DNA of 64,000 bases from Bradyrhizobium mercantei (GTDB lineage Bacteria > Pseudomonadota > Alphaproteobacteria > Rhizobiales > Xanthobacteraceae): the NCBI RefSeq assembly GCF_001982635.1, contig NZ_MKFI01000002.1:981313-1045312 (forward strand). The letters run 5' to 3'. Each line of letters begins with the position of its first letter. Within the stretch, counting starts at the first letter, position 1. The position numbers were made by a program, and so were the translations under genes. The notes under the pieces are model-generated. The model was not told the DNA's origin. It saw only the letters and a list, made by a program, of their open reading frames with translations, and made no database searches. Below, one piece after another: positions 45,585 through 55,553 of this stretch.

Positions 45585-48149
45585 TCAGTAACGCGCAGAA
45601 ACAACCAGATACGCGGCGCGTCCCGGTGCTTCGAGCACGAACGGCGCCGCGCTCTGGTACAGCGCGTCGTAGTAGCGCTTGTCGAAGATGTTGTTGACGA
45701 ACAGCTTCATGGTCCAGTGCTTGTCGATCTTCGCTTCGGCAAAGGCATCGAAGCGCCAGTAGCTCGGGAGCGACGTGCCCTGGTTGGCCGCAAGGAAAGT
45801 GCCGCCATACACCTTGGAGCGATACACCGCCTGCCCGCCGAGCTCCCACATGTCGGTCAGCTGGTATTTCGAGAGCATGCTGAACGACTGATGCGCGACG
45901 TTGGCGAGCGGCAAGCCGACGTTCGAGGTGTACAAAAGCGTGTTCGCCGGCGGAATATTCGATTTAGTCACTTCAGACTGCATCAACACGAGGCCACCGA
46001 ACACGCTCCACTTGTCGGTGATCTTGCCACCCACTCCGAGATCGATGCCGCGGATGCGATAGGCTGCGCCAGCGCTAATGCAGGAGACTGTCCCGGTCGT
46101 TCCGGCCGGATAAGGACAGGCGGCGGTTGCGGTCGCCGCGGTGACGTTCATCGATTCGCGCGCGTTCTCCTTCTCGGTCTGGAACAGCGCGGCCGTCACC
46201 AGCAAGTGGCGCTCGAACAATTCCCACTTGGTCCCGACTTCAATCGCCTTGTTCTTTTCCGGCCCAAAGATCTGGTTTGAATTGGCATTGAGAACCGGCG
46301 CGAGGCCACCATACTGAATGCTCGAGCCGTCAAACTCCGCACCGACCGGGTTGGAGGACGTGGCATAGGCAGCATAGACGCTTCCGTTCGGCAACGGTTT
46401 AAGTGTCAGGCCGAGGTTGAAGTTCGGCATGCCGTAGTCTTGCTGCTGCTGACCGAAGACGTTGGCGACACCATTGACCGTACCATAGCCGCTGGTCTTG
46501 ATGTTGTAATCGTCATAGCGGACACCGCCATTGAGGATGACGAAGTCGTTGTAGTTGGCGGAGTCCATCACGTATCCGCTCACGGTCTCGATGCTGAGCT
46601 TGGTTGGCCTGCCGCTAAGGCTCGGGGTGCTCGTGAACGGGATGTTGGTGTATTGCGGGTTGAAGACGCTGACACCGGAGAGCGAGCCGCTGCCCGTGAA
46701 AGACGATGTGCCGGTCGTGATTTCGGAGGCCAGGCCGGTGTAGCTGTCGATTGAAGAACGCTCGTTGTCGTATTCGATACCGGCCGTCGTCGTGTGCTTG
46801 AACCCGAGGCCGTCGACCGACTTGTAGGTCGCCTCGGTCTGGTTGGCGAACACGTCGGTGACCTGATAGCGGCTCTGCGGATTGGCGCTGAGCGTATACG
46901 CCGTGAACGGGGCGCCGGCTGCCAGCGTCGGCGATTCCGGCAGCGTACCGATGTAGTTCTGGGTCGAGCGTGATTCCCGGATCTTGTTGCTGATCACGAG
47001 GTCCGGCGTGACCTGCACCTCGGCGTTGATCGTGCCGATGTCCTGCCCGGTCCTGAAGAAGTCGCGGTTGACGAAGCCGTAGAAATTGTTGCGGTTGACG
47101 CCGAAGTCCGGGAACGGGCCGCCGGCGGTCGTCGCGGTGCTCGGCCGGTAGTAAGGCACGCCGAAATCCGGGATGCCGGTGAGCTCGGTGTGGATATAGT
47201 TGCCGGTGATCTTCACCGCATCGACCGGCTTCCATGTGCCGGCGACGAACGCGCCGTCGCGATTGTCGGTGACGTAGCTGCGGCCGGCGACGCCGGCATC
47301 CTGGAACAGGCCGCCGGCGCGGATCGCCAGCGTCGGGCTGATCACCTGGTTGACATCGAGCGTCACCCGCTTGGTGCGATCGGTGCCGAACGAGGTGTCC
47401 ATGTTGTAGAAGCTGTTCTGCGTCGTCGCCTGCTTGGTGACGATGTTGATCGCGCCACCGGTGGTGCCGCGGCCGGCGAAGGTCGAACCGGGGCCGCGCA
47501 GGATCTCGACCTGCTCGGTGAAGAAGTTCTCGCGGACGCTGACGCCGGCGTCGCGGACGCCGTCGATGAAGATATCGTTGCGCGCGTCGAAGCCGCGGAT
47601 GAAGAAGCGGTCGCCGAACGCATTGCCGCCCTCGCCGGTGCCGAGCGTCACGCCGGCGGTGCTGAGGATCGCGGATTTCAGCGAGGTGGCGTTCTTGTCC
47701 TCGAGCACGTCCTTGGTCAGCACCGTGATTGACTTTGGCGTGTTCAGGATCGGCTCGGGAAACTTTCCGGATGCCTGCACGCGGTCGCCCTTGTACGGCG
47801 CGGCCGGGTCCGCATAGGGGTCGCGGTCAGCGGGAAGACCGCCGGCGTTGGGAAACGGCACCGGCGCCTGCTGCGCCTGCTGGTTGGTGCGCCGCGCAGC
47901 GCGGCGCAGCCCGTTGCGGGCCCGGACCTGGTCCGACGTGGGCTTTGACGAGACGGGCCGCGGGCGCGCGACCGGCGCATCGACATTCACCGGCGGCAGG
48001 TTGGATTGCTGCGCTTCGGCCCCCGAAAACGACGCCACCGCGATCAGGCTCGCAACCGCGGAGACCTTCGTGGCGGAATAGCCCGTATCATCAGCCGAAC
48101 CAATCGCTGCATCGAAGCGCAGCGATCTCGGCGCCTTCACATTGCTCAT
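45585..48149 (-). CDS. TonB-dependent siderophore receptor (Fiu-like)
   Basis: An 854-residue outer-membrane receptor. A long signal region ends near [12 protein letters not shown]. The plug domain follows, with [35 protein letters not shown] and [20 protein letters not shown] 22-strand barrel ends with the aromatic C-terminus YLVVSARY. The [10 protein letters not shown] and RGPGS motifs match catecholate siderophore receptors of the Fiu/CirA group. It starts at 48149 ([10 protein letters not shown]) and leads the iron operon; four TTCTAA elements lie upstream. The ligand is unknown. Confidence 0.93.
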   Translation of the reverse strand: MSNVKAPRSLRFDAAIGSADDTGYSATKVSAVASLIAVASFSGAEAQQSNLPPVNVDAPVARPRPVSSKPTSDQVRARNGLRRAARRTNQQAQQAPVPFPNAGGLPADRDPYADPAAPYKGDRVQASGKFPEPILNTPKSITVLTKDVLEDKNATSLKSAILSTAGVTLGTGEGGNAFGDRFFIRGFDARNDIFIDGVRDAGVSVRENFFTEQVEILRGPGSTFAGRGTTGGAINIVTKQATTQNSFYNMDTSFGTDRTKRVTLDVNQVISPTLAIRAGGLFQDAGVAGRSYVTDNRDGAFVAGTWKPVDAVKITGNYIHTELTGIPDFGVPYYRPSTATTAGGPFPDFGVNRNNFYGFVNRDFFRTGQDIGTINAEVQVTPDLVISNKIRESRSTQNYIGTLPESPTLAAGAPFTAYTLSANPQSRYQVTDVFANQTEATYKSVDGLGFKHTTTAGIEYDNERSSIDSYTGLASEITTGTSSFTGSGSLSGVSVFNPQYTNIPFTSTPSLSGRPTKLSIETVSGYVMDSANYNDFVILNGGVRYDDYNIKTSGYGTVNGVANVFGQQQQDYGMPNFNLGLTLKPLPNGSVYAAYATSSNPVGAEFDGSSIQYGGLAPVLNANSNQIFGPEKNKAIEVGTKWELFERHLLVTAALFQTEKENARESMNVTAATATAACPYPAGTTGTVSCISAGAAYRIRGIDLGVGGKITDKWSVFGGLVLMQSEVTKSNIPPANTLLYTSNVGLPLANVAHQSFSMLSKYQLTDMWELGGQAVYRSKVYGGTFLAANQGTSLPSYWRFDAFAEAKIDKHWTMKLFVNNIFDKRYYDALYQSAAPFVLEAPGRAAYLVVSARY

Positions 48150-48284
48150 TTCTTCACGCCCCCAGAAAAGCAAGTTCGTCGCGAATTCACGGTGCGACGA
48201 ACTGTCTCCATCGGTTATCGAGCGTGACTTTTTTTATCAATGCGATCAGCGCCACAGTTCGCTTGAATCGCCCCAGTTCAAAGG

Positions 48285-48353
48285 GATTCTAATCTACGAT
48301 TTGAAATCGTTCTAAACTCTAGTTTTTAAGCGTTCTAATAATCGTTCTAAACT
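48285..48353. promoter_or_regulatory. Four phased TTCTAA elements, putative Irr/ICE or Fur-type iron control region
   Basis: TTCTAA occurs at 48287, 48310, 48333 and 48345, the last three as CGTTCTAA. Spacings are 23, 23 and 12 bases. All face the same way; on the receptor gene's strand they read TTAGAA(CG). The AT-rich half-sites recall the iron control elements bound by Irr in rhizobia. They lie 136 to 204 bases upstream of the receptor start. Confidence 0.6.
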
Positions 48354-48407
48354 GGTGCGCGCGCGCCGTTTGCTACTCTTGCGCGCGCCGGTCGATGTAT
48401 CCGCCGA

Positions 48408-48647
48408 TCACTCGGCGCTTGGCGGCTTCATCAGCGAAAACAGCTCGTCGATGGTCCGCTGCGCGACCTGCCGCACGCGGTCGCTGTTCTCGAGGCCAGC
48501 GATATTGACGCCGTTGACGACCGCTTTGATCTCGTCGCGGAAGTCGGTGAGAAAACGCAGCGGATCACGCTGCTCGTTGGCGACGCGCGCGATCAATCCA
48601 GTGACCAGGATTTGGCATGCCATCATGCGCCCGTTCAACTCGTCCAT
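48408..48647 (-). CDS. Small conserved-looking protein (79 aa), unknown function
   Basis: The ATG at 48647 follows a CGAGGGTTGCG leader. The 79 residues (MDELNGRMMACQILVTGLIA... then NEQRDPLRFLTDFRDEIKAV) look like a compact helical protein with an acidic C-terminus. The family is not recognised. It lies 129 bases downstream of the MarR gene on the same strand and upstream of the iron operon. Confidence 0.65.
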   Translation of the reverse strand: MDELNGRMMACQILVTGLIARVANEQRDPLRFLTDFRDEIKAVVNGVNIAGLENSDRVRQVAQRTIDELFSLMKPPSAE

Positions 48648-48776
48648 CGCAACCCTCGTCCTCTCGCATCGTCGCTTGCGCGATATGGACGACATCCCGC
48701 CGTGTTTCAACCGGGTCGCGCAAGCTGCAACAAGTGAACGGATGGAGAGCAAGTCTGCGCGTGTCGAGACGCGGGG

Positions 48777-49238
48777 CTACTTCGCAGCGAGGCGCTCCGC
48801 CTCCTCGCTGAGCGCCTTGATGCGATCCTTGACCTCGCGAAGCGTGGCGAGGCCGCTTTCGACATGCCTGTCCGAGACGTCGCGCAGCACGTCGCCGGCG
48901 ATCGCATCGCGCAGACTGTCGAGATCGTCGACGAGGCGGCGCCCGGTCCGGGTCAGGAACAGGCGATTGGCGCGGCGATCCCTCGGATCGGGACGGCGCT
49001 CGAGCAGGCCATGCTCGACGAGGCGGTCAAGCAGCCGCACCAGCGAGATCGGCTGCAGCTCGAGCACGTCGGCGAGATCGACCTGCGACAGCCCCTCCTG
49101 CTCGCGCAGGCGGAACAGCACGATCCACTGGGCGCGCGTGGTCCCTCGCGCCTTGGCGCGATGATCGATATAGTTGCGCAGCAGCCTCGAACTCTCGACG
49201 AGTTGTGCGATGAACTGGCGTTTGAGATCGAGCGACAT
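48777..49238 (-). CDS. MarR-family transcriptional regulator
   Basis: A 153-residue MarR protein. The winged helix is at about 30-100, with GTTRAQWIVLFRLREQEGLS, ADVLELQPISLVRLLDRLVE and the wing RRPDPRDRRANRLFLT. Start 49238 follows a GAGGACCCC leader; an earlier start 27 codons upstream would cross the operator. It is divergent from the RND efflux genes with a good inverted repeat between, so it probably represses the pump until a ligand binds. Confidence 0.9.
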   Translation of the reverse strand: MSLDLKRQFIAQLVESSRLLRNYIDHRAKARGTTRAQWIVLFRLREQEGLSQVDLADVLELQPISLVRLLDRLVEHGLLERRPDPRDRRANRLFLTRTGRRLVDDLDSLRDAIAGDVLRDVSDRHVESGLATLREVKDRIKALSEEAERLAAK

Positions 49239-49287
49239 AGGGGTCCTCGGTGCGTTTCCCAGACGGAATGTTTCCGCTCGTTTCTGA

Positions 49288-49311
49288 CCTAAACCTTTCC
49301 GAATGTTTAGG
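49288..49311. promoter_or_regulatory. Putative MarR operator
   Basis: CCTAAAC (49288-49294) and GTTTAGG (49305-49311) form a perfect 7-10-7 inverted repeat. It lies 50 bases before the MarR start and 110 bases before the efflux adaptor, which suits control of both divergent genes. Confidence 0.65.
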
Positions 49312-49420
49312 ATTCTCAAGCCTTGGTGTGTTTACACATTAAGTGCACGCATATTATATCCGCAAGCTCTGTGAACCGTTTCGATCACCCTTTATTGTTA
49401 CGTCGAACCCAAGAGTCCGC

Positions 49421-50590
49421 ATGTCAAAGTCACGCACCATCGGTTGGGTTTTAGTGATCGCTGCGGTCGGCGCGGCCGGCTATTTCGGCTGGCAAAAATA
49501 CTCCGACAACAAGCTGGCCGCCGAGGCCGCGCAGAAGCGTTCCGCCCAGCGCCCGGCAGTTCCGGTCAGGATCTCGCCGGTCGAGAAGGCCGACTTCCCG
49601 GTGTACCTCACCGGTCTCGGCACGGTGCAGGCGTTCAACACCGTCCAGGTCCGCACCCGGGTCGACGGCCAGATCACCAAGATCGCCTTCAAGGAAGGCC
49701 AGTTCGTCAAGGCGGGCGACACGCTGGTCGAGATCGATCCGCGGCCCTATCAGGCGACGCTCGACCAGGCCAAGGCAAAGAAGGCCCAGGACGAGGCCAA
49801 CCTCGCCAACGCCAATCTGGACCTGCAGCGCTACACCAAGCTCGGCGAGTTCGCGACGCGCCAGCAGCTCGACACCCAGCGTTCCACCGTGGCGCAGCTC
49901 ACGGCGCAGATCGCCGCCGACGACGCCGCCATCTTCAACGCCCAGACCCAGGTCGACTACACCACCGTGAAGTCGCCGATCGACGGGATCGTCGGCCTCC
50001 GACTGGTCGACATCGGCAACATCGTCAACGCCTCGGCCCAGACCGGCATCGTGACGATCACCCAGATCGAGCCGATCACGGTGATCTTCACCGCACCGGA
50101 AGACCAGTTGCCCGACATCAAGGCAGCGTTGGCGGTGGCACCGCCCAAGACCATTGCGCTGACCACCGACGGCAAGCGGGTGCTGTCCACGGGAACCCTG
50201 GCGCTGATCAACAATCAGGTCGACACCACGAGCGGGACTGTCCGGCTGAAAGCGGTGTTTGATAACAAGGACCATGCGCTGTGGCCGGGCCAGTCGGTCT
50301 CGACCCGGCTGCTGGTCCGAACCTTGAAGGATGCCACCGTCGTTCCGGATGACGCGGTGCAGCATGGCACCGACGGCCTCTACGCCTACTCAGTCAATCA
50401 GGAGAACAAGGCCGAGCTTCGCAAGATCAAGGTCAGCCAGTCGATCGACGGCCGGTCGGTGATCGACGAGGGCCTGTCACCGGGACAGCAGGTGATCACC
50501 GCGGGCCAGTACAAGGTCTCGCCGGGAACCCTGGTGACGACGGCGGTGGCGAGCTCGGATCCATCCCAGTCGAAGGTTACGCAGGAATGA
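49421..50590 (+). CDS. RND efflux periplasmic adaptor (MdtA/AcrA-like)
   Basis: A 389-residue membrane-fusion protein with one N-terminal helix (SRTIGWVLVIAAVGAAGYFG), a lipoyl domain split by a coiled-coil hairpin (GTVQAFNTVQVRTRVDGQI... AKAKKAQDEANLANANLDLQ), and the beta-barrel FTAPEDQLPDIKAAL. It bridges the RND pump to an outer-membrane channel. ATG 49421 was chosen because the upstream 26 codons overlap the promoter. The pump gene follows with a four-base overlap. No outer-membrane factor is nearby. Confidence 0.93.
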   Translation: MSKSRTIGWVLVIAAVGAAGYFGWQKYSDNKLAAEAAQKRSAQRPAVPVRISPVEKADFPVYLTGLGTVQAFNTVQVRTRVDGQITKIAFKEGQFVKAGDTLVEIDPRPYQATLDQAKAKKAQDEANLANANLDLQRYTKLGEFATRQQLDTQRSTVAQLTAQIAADDAAIFNAQTQVDYTTVKSPIDGIVGLRLVDIGNIVNASAQTGIVTITQIEPITVIFTAPEDQLPDIKAALAVAPPKTIALTTDGKRVLSTGTLALINNQVDTTSGTVRLKAVFDNKDHALWPGQSVSTRLLVRTLKDATVVPDDAVQHGTDGLYAYSVNQENKAELRKIKVSQSIDGRSVIDEGLSPGQQVITAGQYKVSPGTLVTTAVASSDPSQSKVTQE

Positions 50591-53500
50591 GCGACGGAAT
50601 TTCCGCACCATTCATTCGCTTCCCGATCGGCACCTCGCTGCTGATGGCGGGCATCCTGTTCGTCGGCCTCGTCGCCTACCCGCTGCTGCCGGTTGCACCG
50701 CTGCCGCAGGTCGACTTCCCGACCATCCAGATCACCGCGACACTGCCGGGCGGCAGCCCGGAGACGATGGCGACCTCGGTCGCCCAGCCGCTGGAGCGCC
50801 AGTTCGCGCAGATCCCCGGCATCGCGCAGATGACCTCGACGAGCTATCTCGGCACCGCGTCGGTCACCATCCAGTTCGACCTCAACCGCTCCATTGACGG
50901 CGCCGCCAACGACGTGCAGGCCGCCATCAACGCCGCCAGCGGCCAGTTGCCGAAGAGCCTGCCCTCGCCGCCGACCTATCGCAAGGTCAACCCGGCCGAC
51001 GCACCGATCATGCTGCTGTCGGCGACCTCGGACACGCTGCCGCTGACGACGGTCAGCGATTCCGTCGACGCCCAGCTCGCCCAGCAGATCAGCCAGATTT
51101 CCGGCGTCGCGCAGGTCATCATCGGCGGCCAGCAGAAGCCGTCGGTCCGGGTCCAGATCGACCCGGCCAAGCTCGTCGCCAAGGGCCTGTCGCTGGAAGA
51201 CGTCCGCGCCGCGATCAACATCGCCACCGTCGACAGCCCGAAGGGCAACATCGACGGCGCCACCCGCGCCTACACCATCTATGCCAACGACCAGCTGCTG
51301 ACGGCGGATCCCTGGAACGACGTCATCATCGCCTACCGCAATGGCGGGCCGCTGCGGATCCGCGATATCGGCCAGGCCGTCACCGGACCGGAGGACGCCA
51401 AGCAGGCGGCCTGGGCCAACGGCAAGCGCGGCGTGTTCCTCGTCATCTTCAAGCAGCCCGGCGCCAACGTCATCGACACCGTCGACAAGATCAAGGCGGC
51501 GCTGCCGCGGCTGGTCGCGGCCATTCCGCCGGCGGTCAAGATCGAGGTCATCTCGGACCGCACCACCACGATCCGCGCCGCGGTGGAGGACGTCCAGTTC
51601 ACCCTGCTCCTGACCATTTTCCTGGTCGTGATGGTGATCTTCGCCTTCCTGCGCAGCTTCTGGGCCACCGTAATCCCTGCCGTGACGGTGCCGCTGGCGC
51701 TGCTCGGCGCCTGCGCGCTGATGTGGATCTTCGGCTACACCCTCGACAACCTGTCGCTGATGGCGCTCACGATCGCGGTCGGCTTCGTAGTCGACGACGC
51801 CATCGTGATGCTGGAGAACATCAGCCGCTACATCGAAGAGGGCGAGCGGCCGATGGCCGCCGCCTTCAAGGGTTCCAAGGAAATCGGCTTCACCATCGTC
51901 TCGATCAGCATCTCGCTGGTCGCGGTCTTGATCCCGCTGCTCTTGATGGGCGGCATCATCGGCCGCCTGTTCCGCGAGTTCGCGGTGGTGCTGGCGATGA
52001 CGATCTTCGTCTCGATGTTCGTGTCGCTGACGCTGACGCCGATGATGGCCTCGCGCTTCCTGCGCGCCCACAACGAGGAGAAGCACGGCCGCTTCTATCA
52101 GCTCAGCGAACGTGGCTTCGACGCGATGCTGCGCGGCTATCAGAGCGTGCTCGACCTCGCGCTGCGCTGGAAGTTCACGACCCTGATGATCTTCTTCGCG
52201 ACGCTGGCGCTGTCGGTCTACATGTTCGTCATCATCCCGAAGGGCTTCTTCCCGCAGCAGGACGTCGGCCTGATCACCGCGACCTCGGAGGCCAACCAGG
52301 ACATTTCGTTCGCCGAGATGAAGGGGAAGCAGGAGGAACTCAGCAAGATCGTCATGCAGGATCCAGGCGTGGCGACGGTGGCGATGGCGATCGGCGGCAG
52401 CGGCCGGGCCGGCAACAACGGCAACATGTTCATCACGCTGAAGCCGCTGAGCGAGCGCGACGCCAACGCGCAGCAGATCATTGCCCGCCTGCGGCCGAAG
52501 CTGGAGAAGGTGCTCGGGGCCCGGCTGTTCATGCAGGCCGCGCAGGACGTTCGCCTCGGCGGCCGCCCGACCCGTACCCAGTTCGAGTTCACGTTGCAGG
52601 ACGCCAACCTCGCCGAACTGAACGAATGGGCGCCGAAGATTCTCGGCAAGATGCAGACACTGCCGCAGCTGCGCGACGTCGCGACCGACCAGCAGACCAA
52701 TGGAACCACGGTCGAGTTGAAGATCAACCGCGACACCGCCTCGCGCTATGGCATCCAGCCGCAGCTGATCGACGACACGCTGTATGACGCGTTCGGCCAG
52801 CGCCAGGTGACGCAGTACTTCACCCAGCTCAACAGCTACCACGTCATCCTCGAGGTGCTGCCGGAGCTGCAGGGTTCGATCGACACGCTGAACAACATCT
52901 ACGTCAAGTCGCCGCTGACCGGCGAACAGGTGCCGCTGTCGACCTTTGCGAAATGGACCAGCGCGCCGGTGCGGCCGCTCTCGATCAGCCACCAGGGCCA
53001 GTTCCCGGCGATCACCATCTCGTTCAACCTGGCGCAGGGCGTCGCTCTCGGCCAGGCCACGGAAGCGGTGCAGAAGGCAATGGTCGACCTCGGCGCGCCG
53101 CCGACCCTGAGCTCGAGCTTCCAGGGCACTGCGCAGGCGTTCCAGCAATCGCTGTCGACCGTGCCGCTACTGATCCTCGCAGCGCTCGTGGTGGTCTATC
53201 TGATCCTCGGCATTCTCTACGAAAGCTACATCCACCCGATCACCATTCTATCGACGCTGCCCTCGGCCGGCGTCGGCGCGCTGGCGATCCTGATGGCGGC
53301 CGGCTTCGACTTCTCGCTGATCGCGCTGATCGGCATCATCCTCTTGATCGGCATCGTGAAGAAGAACGGCATCATGATGGTCGACTTCGCGATCGCCGCC
53401 GAGCGCGATCAGCACATGGAGCCGGTGGCGGCGATCCGGCAGGCCGCCCTGCTCCGCTTCCGCCCGATCATGATGACGACGATGGCAGCATTGCTCGGCG

Positions 53501-53733
53501 GCGTGCCGCTGATGCTCGGCACCGGCACTGGCTCCGAGATCCGCCAGCCGCTCGGTTACGCCATGGTCGGCGGCCTGATCGTCAGCCAGGCACTGACGCT
53601 GTTCACGACGCCGGTCGTCTATCTCTATCTCGACAGGTTCTCCAACGCGTTCGCGAACTGGGGCCGCTCGCCGCGCGCCGACCACGATGCCGACGACGGC
53701 GACGACGGATCGGTCAAGCAGGCCGCCGAGTGA
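50587..53733 (+). CDS. RND efflux permease (HAE1, MdtB/MdtC-like)
   Basis: A 1048-residue, twelve-helix RND pump. It starts MSDGISAPFIRFPIGTSLLM, as in the MdtB/C group. The proton-relay helix is ALTIAVGFVVDDAIVMLENI, and FRPIMMTTMAALLGGVPLML is the C-terminal conserved motif. It exports hydrophobic compounds by proton antiport. Its GTG/ATG-type coupling with the adaptor (ATGA) and the divergent MarR regulator show a drug- or plant-phenolic-responsive pump. An outer-membrane partner such as a TolC homologue must be encoded elsewhere. Confidence 0.94.
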   Translation: MSDGISAPFIRFPIGTSLLMAGILFVGLVAYPLLPVAPLPQVDFPTIQITATLPGGSPETMATSVAQPLERQFAQIPGIAQMTSTSYLGTASVTIQFDLNRSIDGAANDVQAAINAASGQLPKSLPSPPTYRKVNPADAPIMLLSATSDTLPLTTVSDSVDAQLAQQISQISGVAQVIIGGQQKPSVRVQIDPAKLVAKGLSLEDVRAAINIATVDSPKGNIDGATRAYTIYANDQLLTADPWNDVIIAYRNGGPLRIRDIGQAVTGPEDAKQAAWANGKRGVFLVIFKQPGANVIDTVDKIKAALPRLVAAIPPAVKIEVISDRTTTIRAAVEDVQFTLLLTIFLVVMVIFAFLRSFWATVIPAVTVPLALLGACALMWIFGYTLDNLSLMALTIAVGFVVDDAIVMLENISRYIEEGERPMAAAFKGSKEIGFTIVSISISLVAVLIPLLLMGGIIGRLFREFAVVLAMTIFVSMFVSLTLTPMMASRFLRAHNEEKHGRFYQLSERGFDAMLRGYQSVLDLALRWKFTTLMIFFATLALSVYMFVIIPKGFFPQQDVGLITATSEANQDISFAEMKGKQEELSKIVMQDPGVATVAMAIGGSGRAGNNGNMFITLKPLSERDANAQQIIARLRPKLEKVLGARLFMQAAQDVRLGGRPTRTQFEFTLQDANLAELNEWAPKILGKMQTLPQLRDVATDQQTNGTTVELKINRDTASRYGIQPQLIDDTLYDAFGQRQVTQYFTQLNSYHVILEVLPELQGSIDTLNNIYVKSPLTGEQVPLSTFAKWTSAPVRPLSISHQGQFPAITISFNLAQGVALGQATEAVQKAMVDLGAPPTLSSSFQGTAQAFQQSLSTVPLLILAALVVVYLILGILYESYIHPITILSTLPSAGVGALAILMAAGFDFSLIALIGIILLIGIVKKNGIMMVDFAIAAERDQHMEPVAAIRQAALLRFRPIMMTTMAALLGGVPLMLGTGTGSEIRQPLGYAMVGGLIVSQALTLFTTPVVYLYLDRFSNAFANWGRSPRADHDADDGDDGSVKQAAE

Positions 53734-53789
53734 CTTGACATTGCCCGGCGACCGGCACATCCGAAGATATTCATTTCGGAGCCGGTCCC

Positions 53790-54350
53790 GTGAAGATTGT
53801 CACAACGTCGCTTCTCGTCCTGTTCACCATATTCGGCCTGGCTGGCCTCGGCCACGCCCAGGCGCCCAAGGGCAAGAATGCGCCCGCACCGGCTGCGGCA
53901 GCTGCTCCCGCCGCGCCTCCAGGTGATGCCGCCTCGCCCAACAATTCCGGCTGGGTCGCGCGCTGCACCAGCGCGAGCCGCGAGGCGCCGCTCGAATGTG
54001 CGATGGAACAGACCGCGGTGCTGAGCAAGACCGGCCAGCTCATCGTGCTGGTCAATATCCGCGTCCCCGGCGACACCCGCGCGCCGATGGCGCTGATCCA
54101 GCTGCCGCTCGGGCTGAACCTGCCGGTCGGCGCCAAGCTGCAGGTCGACGACGGCAAGGCCGTCGACGTGCCGATCCAGACCTGCGAAGCGCGCGGCTGC
54201 TACATCAATGCGCCGATCGCCGCGGACGTCCTGAGCCAGCTGAAGTCGGGCAAGCAGCTCAAGGTGTCGTTCCAGAATCTCGGCAAGGAAACCATCAGCA
54301 TCCCGATGCCGCTCGGCGACTTCGCGACGGTGTACGACAAGATCAAGTAG
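53790..54350 (+). CDS. Invasion-associated locus B (IalB) family protein
   Basis: A 186-residue secreted protein starting at GTG 53790. The signal peptide KIVTTSLLVLFTIFGLAGLG (cleavage near HAQA) is followed by a Pro/Ala-rich linker. The IalB domain follows, with GWVARCTSASREAPLECAME and TCEARGCYINAPIAADVLSQ and its conserved Cys pairs. IalB proteins are periplasmic and of uncertain role in rhizobia, despite the name from Bartonella. It lies downstream of the RND pump but after a gap, so it is probably independent. Confidence 0.9.
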   Translation: MKIVTTSLLVLFTIFGLAGLGHAQAPKGKNAPAPAAAAAPAAPPGDAASPNNSGWVARCTSASREAPLECAMEQTAVLSKTGQLIVLVNIRVPGDTRAPMALIQLPLGLNLPVGAKLQVDDGKAVDVPIQTCEARGCYINAPIAADVLSQLKSGKQLKVSFQNLGKETISIPMPLGDFATVYDKIK

Positions 54351-54359
54351 CCGGCATCA

Positions 54360-55496
54360 TCACTGCCCGAAATAGGTGTCCTCGACCGACCGCCATTCCG
54401 GGCTCGCGGTGACGATGGTCAGGGCGCGATCCAGCGGCCGCTTGAGATCCGAGTTCATCGGCAACGCAAACGCCATATAGGCCGGCGCCAGCACACCGTG
54501 CGGCGGCGCGATCGTGTCGGCAAAGCGCGTTCGCGTCAGATACTGCAACGCGCCGATGCTGTTGACGACGGCATCCGCCTTCCCCGACGCAACGGCCTCG
54601 AACGTATCGGCGAGCGTCTCGTATTTCTGGTAGGCAAGCCGCTGGGTGTCGAGATATTCCGCGCCCGACGAACCCGACACGGCGCCGAGCCGCTTGCCTG
54701 AGAGGTCGCTGGTGCGATTGGCCACGATGCCCTCGACACGGCTGACCGTCATGCGTGCGATCAGGCTGGTGGTCAGCAGCGACACCAGCACCAGGCTTCC
54801 GACCATCCAGAGCACGGCAAGCCCGCGGCCGAGATGCGTCTTCGGCGTCTTGTCGCCATAACCGACCGTGGTCATGGTGACGACGGCCCAGTACATGCCC
54901 TCATGCCATGAGGTCACGGATGATGCGGTCTCGGTCGTGCCGTCCTTGCTCAGGTGCGGCCGCTCGAACCACCACATCAGCACGCCGATCACCGCCAGCA
55001 GAACGAGGATGGCGCCGATCAACTCGCCGAGCTCTCCCGCCGCCATCACATAGTCATGAAACGCGGATGCGGCCCCGGTCTTCCTTGCGAACACCGCGGC
55101 AACGCCCGATCGGTGCGTCGGATACGAAAAGTCCACGCGCGCCATGCGCTCGGGCGTGATGGTGATGGCACCGATCCCGACGTCGTAGGTGTGCGCCTCC
55201 AGCCCCGACAACAAATCGTCCAGCCGCGCCACCAGCGTCAGCTGGTACTGCCAGTGACGATCTTCCGCGACGCGCCGCCAGAGGTCGACGCTTGCGCCAT
55301 CGAACAGCCCGTCACGCCCCTTCCCGCCATATGGCTCGACATCATAGACCGCGACGCGCAGCGGCATCGTCGCGCCGGACTGCGCTGCGATCCCGGCGCT
55401 GACCGAGACGATCACCAACAGCCAGCAAAGGCCGGCCCGTACGACAACGAAGCGACAGGCAATGCAATGGATAAAAATGAAACGCGCAAAATTCAT
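54360..55496 (-). CDS. GluR0-like ligand-gated channel with potassium-type filter
   Basis: A 378-residue protein that joins a split periplasmic-binding domain to a two-helix pore. S1 (about residues 45-140) reads PLRVAVYDVEPYGGKG and ends ITITPERMARVDFSYP, the Arg-containing amino-acid-binding pattern. A first membrane helix, LIGAILVLLAVIGVLMWW, and the pore loop MTTVGYGDKTP, the potassium selectivity signature, follow. After a second helix, LAVLWMVGSLVLVSLLTTSL, S2 completes the ligand site (KRLGAVSGSSGAEYL, KADAVVNSIGALQYL). The architecture is that of bacterial ionotropic glutamate receptors such as Synechocystis GluR0. The ligand is unknown. The start codon overlaps an inverted repeat. 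Confidence 0.9.
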   Translation of the reverse strand: MNFARFIFIHCIACRFVVVRAGLCWLLVIVSVSAGIAAQSGATMPLRVAVYDVEPYGGKGRDGLFDGASVDLWRRVAEDRHWQYQLTLVARLDDLLSGLEAHTYDVGIGAITITPERMARVDFSYPTHRSGVAAVFARKTGAASAFHDYVMAAGELGELIGAILVLLAVIGVLMWWFERPHLSKDGTTETASSVTSWHEGMYWAVVTMTTVGYGDKTPKTHLGRGLAVLWMVGSLVLVSLLTTSLIARMTVSRVEGIVANRTSDLSGKRLGAVSGSSGAEYLDTQRLAYQKYETLADTFEAVASGKADAVVNSIGALQYLTRTRFADTIAPPHGVLAPAYMAFALPMNSDLKRPLDRALTIVTASPEWRSVEDTYFGQ

Positions 55497-55516
55497 GCGG
55501 CACGGTAGCGCCGCAT
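55495..55516. promoter_or_regulatory. Inverted repeat at the start of the GluR0-like gene
   Basis: ATGCGGC (55495-55501) and GCCGCAT (55510-55516) form a 7-8-7 inverted repeat touching the start codon on the minus strand. It may be an operator or an mRNA hairpin that limits translation. It could also be chance in GC-rich DNA. Confidence 0.4.
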
Positions 55517-55553
55517 GATGACGGATATGCCGTCTAGCGCAGCACGACCGGCG

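Noticed and set aside
50398-53148. 916-codon minus-strand frame opposite the RND pump
   Set aside because: Its composition is Arg/Asp/Gln/His-rich with no domain motif; the plus strand has full RND motifs.
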